Shown: positions 7,247 through 14,122 of the stretch, in pieces | Numbering within the stretch: position 1 is the stretch's first letter | Layout: the number at the start of each line of letters is the position of its first letter | Assembly (NCBI GenBank): GCA_947591175.1 | Contig: CANQDB010000019.1 | Coordinates: 1 to 16,509 of the forward strand | Length of the DNA: 16,509 nt | Source: an uncultured Bacilli bacterium | GTDB lineage: Bacteria > Bacillota_I > Bacilli_A > RF39 > UBA660 | Direction of reading: 5' to 3' | Program-made: the position numbers and the translations under genes | The notes under the pieces: model-generated | Told to the model about the DNA's origin: nothing | What the model saw: only the letters and a program-made list of their open reading frames with translations | Databases searched by the model: none

Positions 7247-8827
7247 CTATTTTACACGTTTTACACCAGTATAAGTGTATCCTTGTGAAGTTAATGTTTG
7301 ATCATTTGGAGTTGAAGCCCATTTAATATCTGTATATGCATCTTTAACTAAAGTTCTACTTCTAAAGCGATAGTATTTAACGTCAGCATAAACATCAACT
7401 TTAGCAGTAACTGTTTCGTAATTCGTTTCAGTTGCATATACTGGAACTTTTTCAACACTTACTTGAGCACATGTCAATGTACCATTACTGCTACTTACAG
7501 AGCTTTGAGCAGGTGTAGCAGATCTTGTGTATTTACGCCATTTAGCTAAAGAGTGATCCGTACAAGTTGGTAAGCATGTACTTTGATCAACTGATTCGAA
7601 ACGCCATTGTTCAGTAGCAGAATCACGTGGAGCAACGTCTCCCGTATAGACTTCATTAGTTCTTTGCCAATCACTAGATACTGAATATACGACATTGTCG
7701 ACAACTTCATATTTGTATCCAGTACATGTATAACGATCATAACTTCCAACATAGACTGGTTTAGTTTTCTTATAAGTTAATGTATAGTTTTTGTAACCAA
7801 TTACTTCTCTACGAGCACCTAAGTTCTCGATTTGATAGAATTCATAGTTACCAAATGGGATATTATCGGCATCTACATAAACTGTATCTTTGCTCCATGC
7901 ACCCCATTCAGAATATTGTTTATTTATATCTTTACTGTATTGATATTCGTATTCAGTAGTTGGTGTAACGTCTTGGTTCTTCTTATTTACAGTAATACTA
8001 CAAGATGCTGTTTTACCTTTTGAATCTTTTACGAATCCATAGACAGTAGTCGTACCATTTTGAGATACTACAAAGCTATTTGCACCTTGATAATTAAGTG
8101 AAGAACCTAATCCATAGTTCGTAATAGAGGCTCCATTAGTTGATCCTTTTGAAGCCCAACCGATGGTTACATTCGAAACGTAACTGCCATCTGAAGCAAG
8201 AGTTCCATCAGTTACTGTTAACGAACAGTATGGTTCAGAATCACTTGGTGTCGGAGTACCACTAGGTGTAGGTGTTGGTGTACCTGGCTTAGGTGTATTT
8301 GTTGGTTGTGGATTACTTGTTGGTTGTGGTTTGTTTGTTTGAGTTGGTGTGCTTGTTGCCACCTTATCTTCTTTCTTTTCACAAACTTCCGTCGTACAGT
8401 AAGCATAGCATCCTACATGGACTAAGATGTAATCTTCTTCATCACCACATTTTAGGTAAACTTTTAAAAGATATTCATCTTCAAGTTTTTCGATCGTGAC
8501 ATAAGACTTGTCTACATCACAAGACTTACCATTCTTATCTGTAAATGGTAAAAGTAATTTCAAGTCTAACATTTCACGAAGTGTAACAGTCTTCTTATCG
8601 CCTACTTTAGCAGGAAGACGATCCTTCGTAAAGTAAAGCAAAGACGCATCCTTCATTTCTTGAATGTTAGCATTGAAAATGCGATCCGTTAAAACACGGT
8701 TGTTTGGCCATGGAACAAGCCAAACTAATAGTAATACAAAGATGATAATTAAAATAAGTTTTAGTAAGAAATCTCTAAATGGAAATTCCTTCTTTTGTGA
8801 TTTTTCTTCGTAATCTTCTGAGTACAT
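7247..8827 (-). CDS. Membrane-anchored pilin-like/Ig-like surface protein
   Basis: 526 residues. A short cytoplasmic head (1-21, charged) precedes one hydrophobic helix at 22-40, then an extracytoplasmic region. Residues 45-150 resemble the pilin-like head found in many Firmicutes surface proteins: an amphipathic start, a YFTKDRLPAKVG turn, and cysteines C103, C127, C140, C144 and C149. A Thr/Pro spacer follows (158-196, repeated TPTP). Next is an Ig-like domain (about 200-281) whose C201 and C276 could form the disulfide. The Tyr/Trp-rich C-terminal region (290-526) is of unknown fold and has C368, C418, C422 and C453. No LPXTG motif is present, so anchoring is by the N-terminal helix. The gene has its own promoter and a GGGGGAGAG ribosome binding site. 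Adhesion or pilus-like assembly is an inference. No prepilin peptidase site was convincingly seen. Confidence 0.8.
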   Translation of the reverse strand: MYSEDYEEKSQKKEFPFRDFLLKLILIIIFVLLLVWLVPWPNNRVLTDRIFNANIQEMKDASLLYFTKDRLPAKVGDKKTVTLREMLDLKLLLPFTDKNGKSCDVDKSYVTIEKLEDEYLLKVYLKCGDEEDYILVHVGCYAYCTTEVCEKKEDKVATSTPTQTNKPQPTSNPQPTNTPKPGTPTPTPSGTPTPSDSEPYCSLTVTDGTLASDGSYVSNVTIGWASKGSTNGASITNYGLGSSLNYQGANSFVVSQNGTTTVYGFVKDSKGKTASCSITVNKKNQDVTPTTEYEYQYSKDINKQYSEWGAWSKDTVYVDADNIPFGNYEFYQIENLGARREVIGYKNYTLTYKKTKPVYVGSYDRYTCTGYKYEVVDNVVYSVSSDWQRTNEVYTGDVAPRDSATEQWRFESVDQSTCLPTCTDHSLAKWRKYTRSATPAQSSVSSSNGTLTCAQVSVEKVPVYATETNYETVTAKVDVYADVKYYRFRSRTLVKDAYTDIKWASTPNDQTLTSQGYTYTGVKRVK

Positions 8828-8840
8828 ATTTCTCTCCCCC

Positions 8841-8880
8841 TCATCACTTTACGGCTTGTATTGTACCACAAAGGTGATGA
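8841..8880. promoter_or_regulatory. Operator-like imperfect palindrome over the promoter
   Basis: TCATCACTTT (8841-8850) and AAAGGTGATGA (8870-8880) pair over 10 bp with a single bulged base, separated by 19 bases that include the -10 box. One arm lies in the promoter spacer and the other in the 5' leader next to the ribosome binding site. This placement fits a repressor site. In read-through RNA from pfkB-smr the same arms could form a hairpin beside the ribosome binding site, but RNA started at this promoter would lack one arm. Confidence 0.5.
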
Positions 8881-8888
8881 TATGTCAA
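8860..8888 (-). promoter_or_regulatory. Sigma-A promoter of the surface-protein pair
   Basis: On the minus strand a perfect -35 TTGACA (8888-8883) and -10 TACAAT (8865-8860) are separated by exactly 17 bp. The -35 overlaps the smr stop codon. Transcription should start near 8853, leaving a roughly 25-base leader with the GGGGGAGAG ribosome binding site before the ATG at 8827. It is the best sigma-A promoter in the window, implying strong expression unless repressed. Confidence 0.85.
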
Positions 8889-9142
8889 ATATTTTTTTTA
8901 AATTGTACCAAGGTTTGGCCTTCGTTAAATAAATCTAATTCAAAATGTTCGATTCGTTTATCTTGGGCTAAAACTTCTTGGACAGTTTTCCTTATAATTC
9001 CCGAGCCTTTACCATGAATGATAACAACGCGAACGTTCTTCATCTTAACTTGGTCATCGAGGAATTCTTTAACACGGATTCTAGCAAAAGTTCTATCTTC
9101 TCCGTGGAGGTCTAAAGTGGGAACATGTTCATATAAGATCAT
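8885..9142 (-). CDS. Stand-alone Smr-domain protein
   Basis: 85 residues from the ATG at 9142, which has AAAGGA 8 bases upstream and overlaps the end of pfkB by 14 bases. A start at 9166 would add eight residues and enlarge the overlap. The whole protein is a small-MutS-related (Smr) domain, as at the C-terminus of MutS2, with the signatures LDLHGE (10-15) and IHGKGSGII (42-50). Smr domains nick or bind nucleic acids and have been linked to DNA recombination control and to cleavage of mRNA at collided ribosomes. Here there is no MutS2 ATPase part. Whether it is active on its own is not shown. It is co-transcribed with the kinase upstream, a pairing with no obvious functional link. The stop TGA overlaps the -35 box of the next promoter. 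Confidence 0.85.
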   Translation of the reverse strand: MILYEHVPTLDLHGEDRTFARIRVKEFLDDQVKMKNVRVVIIHGKGSGIIRKTVQEVLAQDKRIEHFELDLFNEGQTLVQFKKNI

Positions 9143-10037
9143 CTTCCATTTCCTTTCGGAGCACATCGTCTAGTGACGGAATCGAGTTGGATCTACCTAA
9201 ACCTTCGGCAGCCAAGGCTCCTGTTATGTTAGCAAGTCGCATGGCTTTTAGAAGTGAATACCCTTCTTTTATAAAGTAAAGAAAGGCCCCATGGTAAAGA
9301 TCACCTGAACCTGTCGTATCGACAGCTTTAACTTTGATACTCGGTACGATATGATAACCAGCATCGTCTTTGGTAAAGCTACCCTTTTCACCTAAAGTGA
9401 TAATGATATTGTTTTGAAAATCTTTCTTCATGATTTCATAACAACGTATTAAGTCATCCTCACTTTTAGGATCAAGTGGTACTTTACAATACTCTTCAGC
9501 AAAGTCTCGGGAAGCAATACAATACTTCACGTCTTTGGCTAAAGCGACGATATTCGGTTTCAGGTTTCCAGCATCTAGAATACTTAAAGCATCTGGATAC
9601 ATCTCTAGAGCCTTTTTACTTAAAGATAGTTCTTCGCCATCCAGTATTAAAGCCTCAAAGGAATCCTTAAAATCTTTATCGGACGCTTCTATTTGTTTGG
9701 TTCTACTGATAACGATTGTCCTCGAGCCGTTTTGTTGATTGGCGAGGATATAACTCGTCGTAGTACTAAAAGAAACACTTTTTTCGAAATAATCCAAATG
9801 GACTCCTAAGTTTTTTAATTCTGTTTCAATTTTACTTCCATTTTCATCATTTCCTACGACACTCGCTAGATAAGTGTCATATCCCCAACTGGCTAATAAA
9901 ATGCACGCGTTGGTCGCAGCCCCTCCACTACAAGAAACAGTCTCATTAATGCGCACTTTCGAGTTTTCTTTTGGAAACTCTGCCACTGGCATGGTAATAT
10001 CATAAGCACTATGACCGATACATAAGACTTTTCCCAT
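9129..10037 (-). CDS. PfkB-family (ribokinase-like) sugar/nucleoside kinase
   Basis: 302 residues, normal length. PfkB-family kinases transfer phosphate from ATP to a hydroxymethyl group of sugars or nucleosides in the cytoplasm. The N-terminal substrate signature GGAATNA is at 38-44 and the C-terminal signature DTTGSGDLYHGAF at 240-252, with D246 as the expected catalytic base and the preceding GSG as anion hole. The middle (GEKGSF, 216-221) is the ATP-binding region. The family cannot be assigned to one substrate from motifs. Ribose, fructose, adenosine or 2-keto-3-deoxygluconate are all possible, and the last would be interesting beside the Kdo-like genes but is not supported by specific residues I can see. 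AAGGTGAT precedes the ATG by five bases. It starts the two-gene unit with smr. Confidence 0.88.
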   Translation of the reverse strand: MGKVLCIGHSAYDITMPVAEFPKENSKVRINETVSCSGGAATNACILLASWGYDTYLASVVGNDENGSKIETELKNLGVHLDYFEKSVSFSTTTSYILANQQNGSRTIVISRTKQIEASDKDFKDSFEALILDGEELSLSKKALEMYPDALSILDAGNLKPNIVALAKDVKYCIASRDFAEEYCKVPLDPKSEDDLIRCYEIMKKDFQNNIIITLGEKGSFTKDDAGYHIVPSIKVKAVDTTGSGDLYHGAFLYFIKEGYSLLKAMRLANITGALAAEGLGRSNSIPSLDDVLRKEMEDDLI

Positions 10038-10057
10038 TCAGTTATCACCTTATTTTC

Positions 10058-10066
10058 ATTATAGCA
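10058..10066 (-). promoter_or_regulatory. Extended -10 promoter of pfkB-smr
   Basis: On the minus strand TGCTATAAT is a perfect TGnTATAAT extended -10. The -35 position reads TTCCGT, a poor match that the extended -10 can compensate. It lies right after the T run of the upstream terminator and 20 bases before the pfkB ATG. Confidence 0.75.
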
Positions 10067-10094
10067 AAAAAAGAACCTCTACGGAAGAGTTTCT
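10066..10094 (-). terminator. Intrinsic terminator after the PMT gene
   Basis: On the minus strand AGAAACTCT (10094-10086) pairs with AGAGGTTCT (10080-10072) with one A-G mismatch, a five-base loop and seven T. It is separated from the PMT stop codon by 28 bases. The plus strand also shows a T-rich stretch after the stem, so it may work in both directions. Confidence 0.8.
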
Positions 10095-10122
10095 TTTTAT
10101 TTTTTACATAAATTTTATATTT

Positions 10123-11820
10123 TTAGAAGAACCATTGTGGAAGCCATTGCATGAAGTCCGCATATTCTCCTGGAATTAGCATACCACTAGCCATCGGATA
10201 GAACAACAAGAAGAATACTAGAACGACAACAAAGTAAATTACTATCATATGTCGCAAGTGTAGTTTATCGGTTAGATACTTAAATAAAGCAACTAAGGCT
10301 AACATGGCAAATGGTAAAGCTGGGAAGTAATGATATAAGAACATGACTCTTCCGATAAAGGAATATGGAAGCCACATACATAGGAAGGCAACAATGATAA
10401 ACCAATATTCTTTTTTACGACTACGGAAGGCTTCGATCAAAACATAAACTAACGCTAAGATACTTGGCCACCAAATAGCGGGGTTACCGATACAAGAGAT
10501 AGTCGAACGCATATTTCCAGCAAAGTATGAAACATAGTACCATACCGGTTTATATAGATATGGCCAACTGTACCAAGCAGAAGTAAATGGATGAGTAGCA
10601 TCTAATGTCGCATGATATTGGTACATTGCTTTAGTCTCTTCGATTAATGACGACAAATCCGTAATTTGATATGGATTCATATTTGGAAACATAAAATAAC
10701 AACCGACATAGATTAGGATTGGAACAATGATGAAGCAACCAACACAAGCAAGAATTATCAAAGTAGTATCAGTCGTCCAATGTTTATCTTTACCGAAGTT
10801 TTTATAGATTAAATCAGCAAAGAAAATGATTGCTAAAGCAAGGCCACCAAAGAGACCAGTCCACTTAGTAGCAATTGCACAACCGACGAAGAACCCTGAA
10901 AAGAATAGTTTAATTAAACGTTTCCACAAGGAATCTTTCTTAGTTAACGAAATATATTGGTACATAAATAAGAATGACAACAAGAGGAATAGTACCAAGA
11001 ACGAATCAACTGTACCTAATCTACATTGGGCAAAGTGGAAAGTATCTAGAGCCATTAAAGAGCCTGCAAGGATTGCATATTTTCTCTTTTTAAACATGTT
11101 TTTAGCTAAGATATAAAGGGCTGGAATCATCAAGATACCGGCAATATTACCCATCAAACGATAACTAAATGGATTCATGCCCATGAAGAGCATTGGAATC
11201 ATTTGAATGGCTTTACCTAAAGGTGGATGAACCCATTCGTAAGCAGGTAACTTATTCATGTATTCGTAAGCAGCACGAGCAAAATAAATTTCGTCAAAGT
11301 AAGTACTATTTTCAAAACTGATTTGATCTGGGACAGTATCAATTTCGTCTAAAACGACACCACTAATATCATTCATAGCAGTAGCTTCAACTTTATTACC
11401 ATAACGGTCGTATAGTTGGATATCACCTAATTGACTGTTATCGGTTAAACCGACAATTCGTAAATATTTTAGTTCTTGATCGGTATCGTAGTCTTTCCAA
11501 GCAAAGACAGCATCCTGTTCAAGATAATTATCGAGTGGTGTAAACTCATTTCCATCAAGGGAATAGAAAAGTTCATAAGTACCCATTTCACCACCTGTAA
11601 AGTGTCTTATTTTAGTAATCGAAGTCTTCTCTTTCAACTCGATATCAACCTGGTTATTACTACCCATGACATAAAAATATGTTTCAGGGTTACTTGTTAC
11701 TCCTAATTGGTGAAAAGATAGGATACCATATAAAATCATCATAATAGCTATCACTAGATAATCTAGTGGTTTTAGATGAGCACCTTCTTCATTCCAAAAT
11801 TTTCTTATCGCGTCTTTCAT
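10123..11820 (-). CDS. PMT-family (GT39) protein O-mannosyltransferase-like membrane enzyme
   Basis: 565 residues, about ten membrane segments. PMT enzymes transfer a sugar, classically mannose, from a polyprenyl/dolichyl phosphate carrier to secreted proteins at the outer face of the membrane. After the first helix (19-38) comes an extracytoplasmic insert (about 45-145) with a discoidin/F5-F8 type C look (ITKIRHFTGGEMGTYELFYS), as in many Firmicutes homologues. The catalytic-type acidic pair follows in FDEIYFARAAYEY (D176, E177), then EWVHPPLGK (195-203) and the MALDTFHFAQCRLGTVDS segment (256-273). A C-terminal four-helix block (about 445-545) matches the PMT_4TMC region. AGAGGGG precedes the ATG. 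It sits between two terminators, so it may be a single-gene unit, although I see no clear promoter. Acceptor and donor are unknown. The two surface proteins nearby, with Thr-rich segments, are plausible acceptors. Confidence 0.88.
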   Translation of the reverse strand: MKDAIRKFWNEEGAHLKPLDYLVIAIMMILYGILSFHQLGVTSNPETYFYVMGSNNQVDIELKEKTSITKIRHFTGGEMGTYELFYSLDGNEFTPLDNYLEQDAVFAWKDYDTDQELKYLRIVGLTDNSQLGDIQLYDRYGNKVEATAMNDISGVVLDEIDTVPDQISFENSTYFDEIYFARAAYEYMNKLPAYEWVHPPLGKAIQMIPMLFMGMNPFSYRLMGNIAGILMIPALYILAKNMFKKRKYAILAGSLMALDTFHFAQCRLGTVDSFLVLFLLLSFLFMYQYISLTKKDSLWKRLIKLFFSGFFVGCAIATKWTGLFGGLALAIIFFADLIYKNFGKDKHWTTDTTLIILACVGCFIIVPILIYVGCYFMFPNMNPYQITDLSSLIEETKAMYQYHATLDATHPFTSAWYSWPYLYKPVWYYVSYFAGNMRSTISCIGNPAIWWPSILALVYVLIEAFRSRKKEYWFIIVAFLCMWLPYSFIGRVMFLYHYFPALPFAMLALVALFKYLTDKLHLRHMIVIYFVVVLVFFLLFYPMASGMLIPGEYADFMQWLPQWFF

Positions 11821-11850
11821 AGTTTCCCCTCTTTCAACTCTTATTCTATC

Positions 11851-11879
11851 AAAAAAAGATTTATCGATAAAGATAAATC
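11851..11879 (-). terminator. AT-rich intrinsic terminator after the glycosyltransferase
   Basis: On the minus strand GATTTATC (11879-11872) pairs perfectly with GATAAATC (11865-11858) around a six-base loop and is followed by seven T (11857-11851). The stem has only two G-C pairs at each end, so termination may be partial and let transcription pass into the PMT gene. Confidence 0.6.
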
Positions 11880-11914
11880 CTAAAATTTCCTATTAATTGA
11901 CACTTTTTAAATTC

Positions 11915-13366
11915 TCAGTCTTTTTTTAGTTTATTTTTTCCAAGATGGTTGGTAACCCAGCGCAACGGCTTTGTTACTTTCCAGGACTTGCTGTTGATTA
12001 CTTTAGCATACTCTGATTGTATTCCTTGTAAAGATGCTTTTAATTTTTCATTTTCTTCTAATAAAGACGGTTCGTTTTTTAATATTTCATTTGCTTCTTC
12101 TATCGATATATTTTTAGATTTAGAAATAATTTCTACAAGCCGATTCTTTGGACTGATGTTGAAGATATTTTTATCTAAATGAAAATTTTTTAAGAGGTAT
12201 TGCTGATTATATTCATAAATCTCTTGGAGAGTTGGATTCGTCATACGCCATTCAATATAATCTTTATCGAACATTAAATCATATGGAGCATAGTAAGCAA
12301 AGATAATATAATTTAAATATGATATCTCACAAATTTTATCTTCGATTTGCTCTAATGAAGTTACTCCTCCCCAACGATATGGATAGTTATCTCCCATTAC
12401 ATACGAAGTTCTACCTAATAACATCGTTTCAAAAGCAATATTCGAACCCGCACTCACAATTCTCTTGTTTTTTAGAATCCATTCTAATGCGTTATTTGAT
12501 TTATCTATTGCATATTTCCCAAACTTTTCTTTATCACGAACTCTATTCGGATGCATTCGTAAAGATATTTTTTCAAGAGGCACCATTTGATTTATTTGTT
12601 TCAATAATTTATTTTCATCAATATGACATTTTGCTGTTTCGGAATAATCTAACATTCCAATACTAATTCCTAGTTCATATTTTGGAGAATCATTCAAATG
12701 ATTTAAAAATCTTAATTGGTTTTTATCAAGAAATAATGCTAGTAACTCTTTTCTATTAAAGAATTTAAGATTCCCTACTTCATTCATAAAACTTAGGTAA
12801 TCCTTATCCATTTTAAGACTATCGTATTTATCGTAAAATTGAAAATAGCCAAGCATCGTCTGATATATGGCTGGACGAAAAGTAGTTAATTCAAGTTGAA
12901 GAAGTTTTATTTTTTTCTTCTTACAAACATTCTCTAAACTTTTAAACCAAGTCCACGTTATTATGGCATCAATTTTTCCATATTGCTTTTCAATAGACTC
13001 TATTTTATCTATTATAATTTTTTCGAACTTTTCATTCTTTTCTATCAATAATTTCTTGCATCCTATTTCAAGAGAAGGATAAACATTCATAATTTGCTTA
13101 TACTCAGCATCAGTAAAAGGAAATTTTTTTAATTTTTTCATCATATCATCCGTAGGTTTCAAAAAGCCATAATTACTATTGTAACCATCGATAACATTTT
13201 GAAAACATTGTTCGTTTTGGGCTTCATAATACGAAGGATTCTTAAAATAGTCTATATTAGCAATCACTGGATAGTCGTTTTTTAAAGCAAAGTCCATATA
13301 TTTATAAAAAAGCCATAAAGCAAAAGAAATATCTCCTGTACTACAAAACAAAAATGGAACAATCAC
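11915..13366 (-). CDS. Glycosyltransferase, possibly CMP-Kdo-dependent (GT-B, Kdo-transferase-like)
   Basis: 483 residues from a GTG at 13366 placed six bases after a perfect AAGGAGGT. The overlapping ATG at 13368 is in another frame and closes at once. No signal peptide or membrane helix. The central part shows the RMHP motif (270-273) followed about 30 residues later by SAGSNIAFETMLLGR (305-319), the HP...S..E arrangement of GT-B sugar transferases that use CMP-activated keto-deoxy sugars (KpsC/KpsS and related Kdo transferases). The ELTTFRPAIYQT block (159-170) and the FAYYAPYDL/EWRMTNPT region (356-378) remind me of Kdo transferases of the GT99 type, from memory only. The C-terminus has a coiled-coil stretch and SKSWKVTKPLRWV (459-471), common at the ends of surface-glycan transferases. 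It directly follows the two kdsB-like genes by 24 bases, which supports a CMP-sugar donor. Exact linkage is unknown. Confidence 0.65.
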   Translation of the reverse strand: MIVPFLFCSTGDISFALWLFYKYMDFALKNDYPVIANIDYFKNPSYYEAQNEQCFQNVIDGYNSNYGFLKPTDDMMKKLKKFPFTDAEYKQIMNVYPSLEIGCKKLLIEKNEKFEKIIIDKIESIEKQYGKIDAIITWTWFKSLENVCKKKKIKLLQLELTTFRPAIYQTMLGYFQFYDKYDSLKMDKDYLSFMNEVGNLKFFNRKELLALFLDKNQLRFLNHLNDSPKYELGISIGMLDYSETAKCHIDENKLLKQINQMVPLEKISLRMHPNRVRDKEKFGKYAIDKSNNALEWILKNKRIVSAGSNIAFETMLLGRTSYVMGDNYPYRWGGVTSLEQIEDKICEISYLNYIIFAYYAPYDLMFDKDYIEWRMTNPTLQEIYEYNQQYLLKNFHLDKNIFNISPKNRLVEIISKSKNISIEEANEILKNEPSLLEENEKLKASLQGIQSEYAKVINSKSWKVTKPLRWVTNHLGKNKLKKD

Positions 13367-13390
13367 ATTTATACCTCCTTCTATAATGAT

Positions 13391-14122
13391 TTAAGATTCT
13401 TGGTGTTGTTTTAACTTTTCGACGACACAATCTAAATCTTTAGGTGTGTCAACCGAAAGTGTATGGCAATTAACATCTATAAAATGAACTGGAATATCAT
13501 TTTCAATGTAACGTAACAAATCTATGTCTTCAATTTGCTCTACTTGACCACGCCTAGTATTTACATAGAAATCAAGAGCTTCTTTATTAAAGGCATATAC
13601 ACCAACATGTTTTTTATATTGAAAATCCATTGGATCTTTGGGATATGGAACTGGCGTGCGAGATATGTAAATACCCACCCCCATTTCATTTGCTACTACT
13701 TTTAAATTTGTAGGATCTACTACTTCACTAGCATCCTCAATAGTAGTGATAATATTAGCAACATGCAGATCAGTTGGTTTGTTTTTGGGAATTACGGCTT
13801 CAATTGTCTTTGGATCAATCAATGGTTCATCACCGTTAATAGATAAGTAAATATCCGCTTTAATTTTATCAGATACTTCATGAATACGATCAGTCGGTGT
13901 TTTATGTTGATCACTAGTCATGATTACATTCATTTGAAACTTTTCACAAACTTCTTTAATTCTATCGTCATCAGTAGCCACATAAATTTCGTCTAATTGT
14001 TTTACTTTTTTCACTTGATTATATACCCACCATATCATTGGTTTACCTAGGATGTCCGCTAGTGGTTTACCTTCGAAACGACTACTTTTGAATCTTGCTG
14101 GGATTATTCCAACTACTTTCAA
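13391..14122 (-). CDS. kdsB: CMP-Kdo synthetase-like cytidylyltransferase, intact copy
   Basis: 243 residues, the normal KdsB length. KdsB activates 3-deoxy-manno-octulosonate (Kdo) or a related keto-deoxy sugar with CTP to give the CMP-sugar donor. Signatures present: IPARFKSSRFEGKPLADILGKPMI (7-30) for CTP binding, ATDDDRI (49-55), HKTPTDRIHEV (73-83), the metal-binding SINGDEP (94-100, D98), KHVGVY (171-176) and SVDTPKDL (223-230, D225 as the second metal ligand). All catalytic positions I know in the family are kept, so it is probably active. Translation starts at a TTG at 14122 with GGGGAGTGAT upstream, inside the end of the upstream copy. The real substrate may be Kdo or a relative. No kdsA, kdsC or kdsD lies in the window. 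Confidence 0.82.
   Translation of the reverse strand: MKVVGIIPARFKSSRFEGKPLADILGKPMIWWVYNQVKKVKQLDEIYVATDDDRIKEVCEKFQMNVIMTSDQHKTPTDRIHEVSDKIKADIYLSINGDEPLIDPKTIEAVIPKNKPTDLHVANIITTIEDASEVVDPTNLKVVANEMGVGIYISRTPVPYPKDPMDFQYKKHVGVYAFNKEALDFYVNTRRGQVEQIEDIDLLRYIENDIPVHFIDVNCHTLSVDTPKDLDCVVEKLKQHQES

Noticed and set aside
8218..8499. Overlapping open frames on both strands inside the Thr/Pro-rich spacer
   Set aside because: They arise from the repeated ACA/CCA codons of the spacer in the pilin-like gene. They have no ribosome sites and low-complexity, unconvincing proteins.
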